Of a stretch of 64,000 bases of DNA, positions 57,173 to 64,000 are shown in pieces. Below the pieces are notes generated by a model. The model saw only the letters and a program-made list of their open reading frames with translations. It searched no databases and was not told where the DNA came from. A program made the translations under genes and the position numbers. The number at the start of each line of letters is the position of its first letter. Within the stretch, counting starts at the first letter, position 1. Source of the DNA: Rhodobiaceae bacterium (lineage in GTDB: Bacteria; Pseudomonadota; Alphaproteobacteria; Rhizobiales; Aestuariivirgaceae); contig VFJY01000065.1 of the NCBI GenBank assembly GCA_009885825.1, forward strand, positions 1 to 64,000, in the 5' to 3' direction.

Positions 57173-58763
57173 GGGAGTTTTCCTTGCGATTGGCCATCAT
57201 GGCCCGCCACACGGGTCCCATCCTTTGGCGGATTTCTTTATAGATTTGGAATGTCCCATCATAGGTTTTGGCCAGCGGCCCATCGGGCAGTATTGCCTCC
57301 CCGAGCAGCGGATCAACCCATCGGCCAGCGCATGCCGCCATGTCCGGATAGAGCTTCTGCTGAACGGCGGCCATCATCGCCGCACCCGCAGCTCCCGCCT
57401 CATCGCGGTTCACATAACGGACCTTCGCGTTCAAAGTGCTGGCAAGAATGAGCCGCAAAGCTTTTGAGCGCGCCGCCCCGCCGGTCACGCGGATTTCGTC
57501 GGGAACCTCGCCCATGGCAGAATAGCAGTCGCGCGCCGCCAGACACAGGCCTTCGAACACGCCCCGCATGAGGTCGCCAAAATCCTGGCCAAGTTCCAGC
57601 CCCGAAAACATGGCGCGCGCATTGGCATCAAGAAATGGCCCCCGCTCGCCCGCCTGCGAAATGTAGGGATGATACATGATGCGCGACGCCTGCCTGGCCA
57701 AAACCCTGTCATCCATTCCTTTGAGCAGATCGCTCCTCGAACGGTTAACCCCTTCATCTTTCAAGATGCCGCTTGCCAGGTCGAGCAGCCAGTCGATGTT
57801 GAGGGTGGAAGCCATGTTCGACTGGATCATGGCATACATGCCAGGCGCCGGAAACGCCATGGTGTAACCCGACATCTCCGAATTCAGCTTGACTTCAGAC
57901 GCTGCAGGCGCAACGCGCATGTGCATGCCTGTCGAGCCAACGATGGTGCAGCCGGATTTGCCCAGCGGGTCATAAAGGCCACCGCCAAGACCGGTGCAAA
58001 TGACATCAACATAGCCCAAGACAACTGGCGCGCCACTTTTGAGGCCCGTCAGTTTTGCGGCATGGGGTGAAAGCCCGTGGCACGTCTCGGTTCCTTCAAC
58101 GATGGGCGGCAAAAGCCTCGTGGCATCGGATGCTCCGAGCAGATCAAGAATATGGGGCGCATACTGGCGTGAACGAAATTCCCCAAAGGTAAAATTCGCC
58201 TCTGAGGGATCAGCGGCGCGCGCTCCCGTGAGTTTGAAATAGAGCCAATCCTTGCAGTGAAAGGCCGTGGCGGCCCTGGCCAGAAGCGCCGGTCGGTGGC
58301 GTGCCATCCAGGCCAAATGGATGCTCATCTGGCAGGCGTTTACGCCCGTGCCCGTGCGTTGATAATGCGCGGCGTAATCCGCGCTTTGGGTAAATTCTTC
58401 CGCTATGGGCGCCGCCCGCGCATCAAGCCACAGCCAGGCTGGAGCCACAGGTTCTCCGGCCCCGTCCGCGAGCCACATGCCATCGCCTTGCCCCGTAACT
58501 GAAATGGCAATCAGCCGCGCGGCAAGATTTGGAATTTTGTCCACAAGCTGTTTCAAAGTTTCAGCCGCATCCCGCCAGGTGCGTGCCATATCCTGCTCTA
58601 CGCCGCCATCCTGCAATGTTTCGTAGTTATTGGCTATGGCCGCAGCGGCAATTTGTTCGCCCGCGGTCGTGAAGGCCACTGATTTGATGATCGAGGTGCC
58701 CGCATCAATTCCAATGAGCACGCCATCTTTGATGCTACCCGCTTCCATATGTTGTTGATTCAT
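57162..58763 (-). CDS. FGGY-family carbohydrate kinase, erythritol/xylulose-kinase-like
   Basis: 533 residues. The actin-like ATPase domain starts with GIDAGTSIIKSVAF. SVTGQGDGMWL, AFHCKDWLYFKLTG, GYVDVICTGLGGGLYDP and the C-terminal FGGY motif VTGGAARSKALRLILA follow. The overall pattern recalls the erythritol kinase (EryA) branch, but eryB and eryC are absent, so I do not name it. Phosphorylates a sugar or polyol after import. The start could be ATG 58763 or ATG 58748. It lies 100 bases downstream of lacI and overlaps the dehydrogenase. Confidence 0.88.
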   Translation of the reverse strand: MNQQHMEAGSIKDGVLIGIDAGTSIIKSVAFTTAGEQIAAAAIANNYETLQDGGVEQDMARTWRDAAETLKQLVDKIPNLAARLIAISVTGQGDGMWLADGAGEPVAPAWLWLDARAAPIAEEFTQSADYAAHYQRTGTGVNACQMSIHLAWMARHRPALLARAATAFHCKDWLYFKLTGARAADPSEANFTFGEFRSRQYAPHILDLLGASDATRLLPPIVEGTETCHGLSPHAAKLTGLKSGAPVVLGYVDVICTGLGGGLYDPLGKSGCTIVGSTGMHMRVAPAASEVKLNSEMSGYTMAFPAPGMYAMIQSNMASTLNIDWLLDLASGILKDEGVNRSRSDLLKGMDDRVLARQASRIMYHPYISQAGERGPFLDANARAMFSGLELGQDFGDLMRGVFEGLCLAARDCYSAMGEVPDEIRVTGGAARSKALRLILASTLNAKVRYVNRDEAGAAGAAMMAAVQQKLYPDMAACAGRWVDPLLGEAILPDGPLAKTYDGTFQIYKEIRQRMGPVWRAMMANRKENSHAP

Positions 58764-58862
58764 TTAAGAGCCGCGCAACATTGTCAATAAGAATAAAGGC
58801 AACGGGCTGGCCGCAAAGTGGCATTTTCCCTTTGGGCACGCTCCAATCCTTCGGTGTTTGAC

Positions 58863-59861
58863 CTAGGGGCCCGCCAGAAACTGGAAATTGGCTGGGTCCG
58901 CGCCGTCAATCCAGGCCATCACGGCGCGCGCCAGGTCGTGGCCCGCGGCGCGGAAACTCTCATTGATGTAGATGATTTCCGGCCTCAGCAGGTTCAAAAG
59001 CCGCGAAGACTCCTTGGTGACAAGATCGATATCCCGTCCAATGCGCAAGCCGCTTTCAGTGAGTCCCGCAGCTATCGCCATGGCGGAAATGGCGGCGCTG
59101 CAGACAATGCCGTCGGGTCTTGCGGCATCCCGCGCCATTCTGCGCCCCCGTTCAAAAATTTCCGCAATCTCCGTATCAATGTCGATGTCACCCAGCCCAT
59201 ATTCCCGCAGGTCAAAGGCCCGCAATCCCGCCTCAAACCCTGCGCGCGTATGCCGTTGATACAGCAGAGTGGGGGGCGGCCCCAGCAGCGCGATGTTTTT
59301 GCGTCCCCGGCCGTGGAGAATTTTCACCGCCTCAAGGGCGAAAGCCTGGTTGTCGAAATCATGATAGGGATGGACAACACCCATGTTGGTGCGCCCATGG
59401 GTGGCAAATGGCATGCCATGGTCCAAGAGGTAGCTCACGCGGGGATCATCCGGCTGGGTGCGCGAAATGATGATGCCATCGGCTGAACCCGTCTCGACGA
59501 TATAGCGGATAGGCTCCATCGGGTCTGACAGCGAGTAGGGCGTCACAACCAAGTGGTATGATGTGCCCGAAAGCGCGTCCGATATGCCGTAAACCATTTC
59601 GGAAACCAGCCCCATGCTTTCCTCCTTGGTGTTGAGGACAAGCGCGATGACATTGGTTTTGCCGGTGCGCAGGCGAACCCCTGCCCGGTTGGGCCGGTAG
59701 CCAATTTGCTTGGCGATGAGCTGCACCCGCTGCCTGGTCGCCTTGCTGATGTCAGGCCCATTTTTGAGGGCCTGTGACACTGTGGAAATGCCCAGGCCCG
59801 TCATGAACGCAATGGTCTTGAGCGTCGGGCGACCGCCGATAGACTGGTCGTCATTGGTCAT
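58863..59861 (-). CDS. LacI-family transcriptional repressor
   Basis: 332 residues from ATG 59861; an 11-residue extension to 59894 is unlikely. The N-terminal LacI helix-turn-helix (PTLKTIAFMTGLGISTVSQAL, about 12-32) and hinge (ATRQRVQLIAKQIGYRPN) are followed by a periplasmic-binding-protein-like effector domain. It is divergent from the ABC importer and leads the kinase/dehydrogenase genes. Two matching CG-centred sites lie in the gap, so it probably represses both directions until the imported sugar or its derivative binds. The effector is unknown. Confidence 0.93.
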   Translation of the reverse strand: MTNDDQSIGGRPTLKTIAFMTGLGISTVSQALKNGPDISKATRQRVQLIAKQIGYRPNRAGVRLRTGKTNVIALVLNTKEESMGLVSEMVYGISDALSGTSYHLVVTPYSLSDPMEPIRYIVETGSADGIIISRTQPDDPRVSYLLDHGMPFATHGRTNMGVVHPYHDFDNQAFALEAVKILHGRGRKNIALLGPPPTLLYQRHTRAGFEAGLRAFDLREYGLGDIDIDTEIAEIFERGRRMARDAARPDGIVCSAAISAMAIAAGLTESGLRIGRDIDLVTKESSRLLNLLRPEIIYINESFRAAGHDLARAVMAWIDGADPANFQFLAGP

Positions 59862-59922
59862 GAATCCCACGTCCCAAATGTGCTGTCCGCCCAAACGCTA
59901 TCATTCAAAATGCAAAATACCT

Positions 59923-59943
59923 AGAATTTCTGTAACGATTCAG
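59923..59943 (-). promoter_or_regulatory. Operator-like site 1 (LacI type)
   Basis: Contains CTGTAACGATTCAG (59930-59943), palindromic as CTGnAnCGnTnCAG with the central CG typical of LacI-family operators. The 21-base arm is a near copy, in inverted orientation, of the site at 59997-60018. Confidence 0.65.
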
Positions 59944-59996
59944 GTCCTTGATTTACGTTGCAATGCAATATCTATTTCCGTCATCCGATTTGGAAA

Positions 59997-60018
59997 CTGA
60001 ATCGTTGCAGAAAATTCT
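59997..60018 (+). promoter_or_regulatory. Operator-like site 2 (LacI type)
   Basis: Contains CTGAATCGTTGCAG (59997-60010) and the flank AAAATTCT, which is the reverse complement of site 1 except for one substitution and one added base. Centres are 67 bases apart, a spacing that allows looping. Confidence 0.65.
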
Positions 60019-60021
60019 ATT

Positions 60022-60050
60022 TTGAATTACCTTTGAGTCGCAAACTATAA
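60022..60050 (+). promoter_or_regulatory. Tentative promoter for the ABC importer operon
   Basis: TTGAAT (60022-60027), 17-base spacer, CTATAA (60045-60050), immediately after operator site 2. It would place the transcript start at about 60057, almost on the GGGAGG ribosome site, so the leader would be very short. A weaker pair further upstream (about 59948-59974) is possible. Confidence 0.35.
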
Positions 60051-60069
60051 AAAACGGGAGGATTACCAC

Positions 60070-61317
60070 ATGCGTTACAAGTCAATGGTTGCGGCTTTGG
60101 CCGCCACTGTTTCAATGGCTTTCATCGGTTCGGTCAAGGCCGCTGATGTTGAAGTTACCCACTGGTGGACATCGGGCGGCGAAGCCGCTGCCGTTGGTGA
60201 ATTTGCCAAGGCCTTTGATGCCACGGGCAACAAGTGGGTGGATGGCGCCATCGCCGGTTCGGGCGACGTGGCCCGCCCGATTATCATTTCACGCATTTTG
60301 GGAGGCAATCCAATGGGTGCCACCCAGCTCAACCCCGGCAAGGACGCCGACGATCTGGTGAAGGCCGGATTGATGCTTGACCTGACGGAGCTTGCCGCTA
60401 CGGAAAAATGGGATGAGATTTTGCGTCCCAAGTCGCAGCTGGCTTCCTGCACCATCGATGGCAAGGTCTGGTGCGTACCGGTGAACCTGCATTCAGGCCA
60501 ATGGATGTGGACTAACCGCAAGGTATTCAAGGATGCGGGCTTGGAGCCGCCAAAGAACTGGCATGAACTCGTCGCAGCAGCGCCCGCATTGCAAGCCAAG
60601 GGTATCATTCCATTGTCAGCAGCCGAAGGCTGGCCGGTCCGGATATTGCTTGATGACATTGCGGTAGCCGTTGGTGGTGCGGACTTGAAGGTCAAGATTT
60701 ACAAGGGTCGTGATCTCGAAGCCGCCGCAGGCGCAGAAATGCTCAAGGTCTTCCAGGCCATGGACGCGGCGCGCAAGCTGGTTGACCCCAAGACCATGGT
60801 TCCCCAGTGGAACGAAGCGGTTGGACTCGTGATCAGCGGCAAAGCTGCTGCCAACGTCATGGGCGATTGGGCCGGCGGTGAATTCCAGGTTGCCGGCATG
60901 AAGGCTGGCGAAGACTATGACTGCCTGCCGGGACTTGGCCTGGACGATGTGCTTGATACGGGTGGAGACGTGTTCTACTTCCCGAAGAACGCAGATCCTG
61001 CAGTGACCAAAGCGCAGATGGAAATGGCTTCGATGATGGTCTCAAAGGAAGTCCAAGTGGCTTTCAATCTCAAGAAAGGCTCATTGCCCATGCGCGCAGA
61101 CGTGGACCTTGCGGCCGCCAATGACTGCATGAAGAAGGGCCTGGCGATTCTTGCAGATCCAAGCAAGGTATTCCCAGGCGAAATCCAGATGATTGACCGC
61201 GATACACTCAACCAGATTCGCGACAACTACAACGAGTTCTTTGCCAACCCGGCGGTTACACCGGAAGCGGCCCAGGCCAAGTTTGTGGAAATCATCAAGA
61301 ACGCGCCTCCACTTTAG
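60070..61317 (+). CDS. Carbohydrate ABC transporter substrate-binding protein (GtsA-like)
   Basis: 415 residues. The signal peptide (1-24) ends KAAD and there is no lipobox Cys, so the protein is soluble in the periplasm. The extracellular solute-binding family 1 pattern is clear: VEVTHWWTSGGEAAAV, NPMGATQLNPG, CTIDGKVWCVPVNLHSGQWMWTN and VMGDWAGGEF. It resembles the GtsA glucose/mannose-type binders of CUT1 importers. Two close Cys (in SCTIDGKVWC) may form a disulfide. GGGAGG lies eight bases before ATG. First gene of the importer operon, under the LacI-type operators. The ligand is not readable from sequence. Confidence 0.93.
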   Translation: MRYKSMVAALAATVSMAFIGSVKAADVEVTHWWTSGGEAAAVGEFAKAFDATGNKWVDGAIAGSGDVARPIIISRILGGNPMGATQLNPGKDADDLVKAGLMLDLTELAATEKWDEILRPKSQLASCTIDGKVWCVPVNLHSGQWMWTNRKVFKDAGLEPPKNWHELVAAAPALQAKGIIPLSAAEGWPVRILLDDIAVAVGGADLKVKIYKGRDLEAAAGAEMLKVFQAMDAARKLVDPKTMVPQWNEAVGLVISGKAAANVMGDWAGGEFQVAGMKAGEDYDCLPGLGLDDVLDTGGDVFYFPKNADPAVTKAQMEMASMMVSKEVQVAFNLKKGSLPMRADVDLAAANDCMKKGLAILADPSKVFPGEIQMIDRDTLNQIRDNYNEFFANPAVTPEAAQAKFVEIIKNAPPL

Positions 61318-61335
61318 GACGTTCGCAAAACGACA

Positions 61336-61375
61336 CGCCACTCATCTTCCCCTTCACGGGAGAAGATGGGTGGCG
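61336..61375 (+). other. Long interrupted hairpin between binding-protein and permease genes
   Basis: CGCCAC...GTGGCG (61336-61341 with 61370-61375) encloses CATCTTC...GAAGATG and CCC...GGG around a short TTCA loop. Such hairpins after binding-protein genes stabilise the upstream message and lower permease expression. It also looks like the CTTCCCC/GGGGAAG type of intergenic palindrome common in Hyphomicrobiales. No T-run follows. Confidence 0.6.
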
Positions 61376-61478
61376 CTTGCCTGCGCAGATCGGACGGGGG
61401 GCGTTCGGGTGGGGCGTTGCTGTTGTAACCAACCCAGGTGAATTCAGAGAGAGAGACTCAGGGAAAGAAACGCAGGGG

Positions 61479-62381
61479 ATGGACCGGCCAAATCCGTATT
61501 TTCGCAATTTGAACTCAAAATTTGCGTCGTTGCCGATGGTCTTTATCGTGCTGTTCGTGTTCATTGGCGGCACGTTCTGGACGGTGGCTTCCTCCTTCAC
61601 CAACATCAAAACACTGCCGATTTTTACACCAGCGGAATTCTATGACGCTTTTGTGGGGATGGCCCAATATCAAAGGCTGTGGCGCTCGTCGCGCTGGATA
61701 ATTTCAATCACCAATCTTGGCATTTATGGTTCGCTCTACACGATTTTTGCCTTTGTCATCGGTTTCTGGCTGGCGGTGCTCATGGACCAGAAAATCCGGC
61801 TTGAGGGCGTGTTCCGCACCATCTACCTCTATCCATTTGCGCTCTCATTCATCGTCACCGGCCATGTGTGGGCATGGATCATGAATCCGGCCTTTGGCCT
61901 TGAAGCAACAGTGCGCGGCCTCGGCTGGGAGACTTTCTCATTTGATTGGCTGACCAATCGCGAAATGTCGATTTACGCCGTGGTGATAGCGGGCCTGTGG
62001 CAGGGCACCGGGCTGGTGATGGCGCTGATGCTGGCGGGCTTGCGCGGCATTGATGATGAAATCTGGCGCGCCGCCCGCATTGACGGCATTCCCAAGTGGC
62101 GCACCTATATTCAGATTGTCCTGCCTATGATGCGCCCTGTGCTGGTCACCACATTTGTGATTGTCGCTTCGGGCGCGGTTCGCGTTTACGATCTCGTGAT
62201 CGGGTTGACCCAGGGCGGCCCCGGCCTCTCGTCGCAAGTGCCAACGATTTATGTCTACGAGACCATGTTCGTGGGTGCGCTTGCCCAAGGCACGGCGGCG
62301 TCCACCATCATGCTGCTTGCGACGGCCGTCATCCTCATTCCGTGGGTGGTTGTTGAATTTGGCAAGAAGCAACAGGCTTGA
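61479..62381 (+). CDS. Sugar ABC transporter permease (GtsB/MalF-like)
   Basis: 300 residues from ATG 61479, with AGGGG just upstream; the frame open to 61377 covers the hairpin region and is rejected. Six predicted membrane helices. The EAA loop reads WRAARIDGIPKWRTYIQIVLPMMRP, which contacts the ATPase. YPFALSFIVTGHVWAWIMNP and VIAGLWQGTGLVMALMLAGLRGID are typical of the GtsB branch of CUT1 permeases. Eight bases separate it from the second permease. Confidence 0.92.
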   Translation: MDRPNPYFRNLNSKFASLPMVFIVLFVFIGGTFWTVASSFTNIKTLPIFTPAEFYDAFVGMAQYQRLWRSSRWIISITNLGIYGSLYTIFAFVIGFWLAVLMDQKIRLEGVFRTIYLYPFALSFIVTGHVWAWIMNPAFGLEATVRGLGWETFSFDWLTNREMSIYAVVIAGLWQGTGLVMALMLAGLRGIDDEIWRAARIDGIPKWRTYIQIVLPMMRPVLVTTFVIVASGAVRVYDLVIGLTQGGPGLSSQVPTIYVYETMFVGALAQGTAASTIMLLATAVILIPWVVVEFGKKQQA

Positions 62382-62388
62382 GGATAAC

Positions 62389-63291
62389 ATGGCAAAGCCA
62401 GATACATTGACGATTGAACCATCGGGCCCGCTCCCGAGGCCGATGTTTGCGCCCGGCCGGGTGATGATTTATGCGGTGCTCATTCTGACATCGCTATACT
62501 ATCTCATTCCGCTTTATGTGATGATCATCACCTCGGTCAAAGACCTGGACGCCATCCGCTATGGCAATATTTTCATTCCGACCGCCAATCCCACGTTCGC
62601 GCCATGGGTAAAAGCCTGGTCAGAAGCCTGCACGGGCCTCAAATGCAGCGGGTTGGCACCCGGCTTCTACAATTCGGTCAGCATCACGGTGCCCAGCGTC
62701 ATCGTGTCGATCGCGGTTGCCTCGGTATCTGGATATTCACTGGCCAACTGGCCGTTCAAGTTTGGCGAGTTTTTTTTCACAGTGCTGCTGGTTGGATCGT
62801 TTGTCCCCTATCAGGTGATGCTTTATCCCCTTGTCATCATCACCCGCGAAATGGGAATCTACTCAACCCTGTGGGCCGTGGTCTTCGTGCACACCGTCTT
62901 TGGCCTGCCCATTCTCACGCTGCTTTTCCGCAATTATTTCTCCTCACTGCCGCCCGAACTGTTCAAGGCCGCGCGTGTCGATGGGGCGGGGTACTGGCGC
63001 ATCTTCTTCCAGGTGATGATGCCCATGTCGGTGCCGATTTTCACGGTCGCCGTCATCCTGCAAGTGACCGGCATCTGGAATGATTTTCTGTTCGGCGTGA
63101 TTTATGCGGGGCCCACCAACTATCCCATGACCGTGCAGCTCAACAACATCGTGAATTCATTGCAGGGCGTGAAGGAATATAATGTCGACATGGCGGCAAC
63201 TATCCTCACCGGCATTGTGCCGCTCGCAATTTATTTCTTCTCAGGCAAATATTTTGTGCGCGGCATCGCCGCGGGCGCAGTGAAGGGTTGA
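62389..63291 (+). CDS. Sugar ABC transporter permease (GtsC/MalG-like)
   Basis: 300 residues from ATG 62389, with AGGA six bases upstream. Six predicted helices. The EAA loop reads FKAARVDGAGYWRIFFQVMMPMSVP. The N-terminal tail before the first helix is about 25 residues, and a soluble loop after helix 1 (KDLDAIRYGNIFIPT...) is as in MalG types. Partner of the preceding permease. Four bases separate it from the ATPase gene. Confidence 0.92.
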   Translation: MAKPDTLTIEPSGPLPRPMFAPGRVMIYAVLILTSLYYLIPLYVMIITSVKDLDAIRYGNIFIPTANPTFAPWVKAWSEACTGLKCSGLAPGFYNSVSITVPSVIVSIAVASVSGYSLANWPFKFGEFFFTVLLVGSFVPYQVMLYPLVIITREMGIYSTLWAVVFVHTVFGLPILTLLFRNYFSSLPPELFKAARVDGAGYWRIFFQVMMPMSVPIFTVAVILQVTGIWNDFLFGVIYAGPTNYPMTVQLNNIVNSLQGVKEYNVDMAATILTGIVPLAIYFFSGKYFVRGIAAGAVKG

Positions 63292-63295
63292 TCCG

Positions 63296-64000
63296 ATGGC
63301 CATGAAATCTCCCAGCGTTTCCATCAGGGGGCTTGCGCTGAGTTATGGAGCGGTCTCGGTGCTCCAGAACCTTGATCTGGATATCGCCCAAGGGGAGTTC
63401 ATTGTGCTCCTCGGGCCATCGGGATGTGGAAAGTCGACCCTCCTGAATTGCATCGCGGGTCTTCTCGAACCGAGTGAAGGGCAGGTCTTCATCAACGGCA
63501 AGAATGTCACCTGGGAAGAACCCAAGGACCGCGGCATCGGCATGGTGTTCCAGTCCTACGCCCTCTATCCGCAGATGACAGTTGAAAGAAATCTCTCCTT
63601 TGGCCTGCGCGTCAGCGGTCTGCCCAAGGATGAAATCGAAAAACGCGTAAAGCGCGCAGCGGAAATGTTGCAATTGGGAGAATTGCTCCACCGCAAGCCC
63701 ACAGCGCTCTCCGGTGGCCAGCGCCAGCGCGTGGCCATTGGGCGCGCCCTGGTGCGCGATGTTGATGTCTTCCTGTTCGATGAGCCGCTCTCAAATCTCG
63801 ATGCCAAGCTCCGCGCTGAACTGCGCGTTGAAATCAAGCGCCTGCACCAGAAGCTTGGCAACACCATGATCTATGTGACCCATGACCAGATTGAGGCATT
63901 GACCTTGGCGGATCGCGTAGCCGTCATGAAAAGCGGCGTCATCCAGCAGCTCGACGATCCCCATGCGATCTACAACCAGCCAAGAAACCTCTATGTCGCA
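63296..64000 (+). CDS. ABC transporter ATP-binding protein (MalK/UgpC-like), partial
   Basis: 235 residues visible from ATG 63296; the gene runs off the right edge. Walker A GPSGCGKST, Q-loop VFQSYALYPQMTV, signature ALSGGQRQRVAIGRAL, Walker B VFLFDEPLSNLD and H-loop YVTHDQIEA are all intact, and the spacing matches MalK/MsmK/UgpC ATPases. The C-terminal regulatory OB domain should lie beyond the window. Translationally close to the second permease. Its open frame is not closed by any stop within the window. Confidence 0.95.
   Translation, partial: MAMKSPSVSIRGLALSYGAVSVLQNLDLDIAQGEFIVLLGPSGCGKSTLLNCIAGLLEPSEGQVFINGKNVTWEEPKDRGIGMVFQSYALYPQMTVERNLSFGLRVSGLPKDEIEKRVKRAAEMLQLGELLHRKPTALSGGQRQRVAIGRALVRDVDVFLFDEPLSNLDAKLRAELRVEIKRLHQKLGNTMIYVTHDQIEALTLADRVAVMKSGVIQQLDDPHAIYNQPRNLYVA

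Overview
The window looks like a chromosomal segment of an alphaproteobacterium of the order Hyphomicrobiales (Rhizobiales). The evidence is gene order: FYDLN protein / tRNA-Ala / aroA-cmk-rpsA-sppA-ihfB, then pyrF-trpF-trpB-trpA-accD-folC, trxA-addA-addB, murU / tsaE-amgK fusion / divL / ahcY, moeB-dut-coaBC-ubiB-ubiE / mutM, and trpS-murJ-glnD-mutS / maeB. A DivL-type kinase with Tyr in place of the H-box His points the same way. Several promoters fit TTGnnn-N16/18-CTATAn. The species cannot be named from this sequence alone.

Region by region. (1) 1-5309 is foreign. It holds the last two genes of an MZA-type phage-defence operon (DUF4420 fragment and AIPR protein) and a DUF3363 relaxase, and it abuts the 3' end of a tRNA-Ala gene. 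It reads as one end of an integrated mobilizable element. (2) 5310-25104 is core: aromatic amino acid, pyrimidine, tryptophan, fatty acid and folate synthesis, ribosomal protein S1, IHF, thioredoxin and AddAB recombination. (3) 25105-29839 is accessory DNA between addB and murU. It holds a LuxR-family regulator with a degenerate receiver, three small secreted Asn/Gly repeat proteins and an autotransporter. (4) 29840-43754 is core: peptidoglycan recycling, t6A, DivL, SAH hydrolase, MoeB, dUTPase, CoaBC, ubiquinone genes, MutM, Nfu and TrpS. (5) 43816-56016 is core: MurJ, GlnD, MutS, malic enzyme, an OlsB-like acyltransferase and a hybrid histidine kinase. (6) 56129-64000 is a carbohydrate-use locus. 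A LacI repressor, FGGY kinase and D-2-hydroxyacid dehydrogenase lie on one strand, and a GtsABC-type ABC importer lies on the other. Two near-identical inverted operator-like sites sit between them.

The most novel part is region 3. The three NGN proteins carry repeats of different exact length: 9 residues (three copies), about 10 residues (degenerate), and 13 residues (nine uninterrupted copies). They lie in one apparent operon behind a TTGACA promoter that overlaps the stop codon of the autotransporter. A regulator of the CsgD/LuxR architecture converges on them. The layout resembles a functional-amyloid or surface-fibre locus, but I recognise no named family for the repeat proteins. That role is inference.
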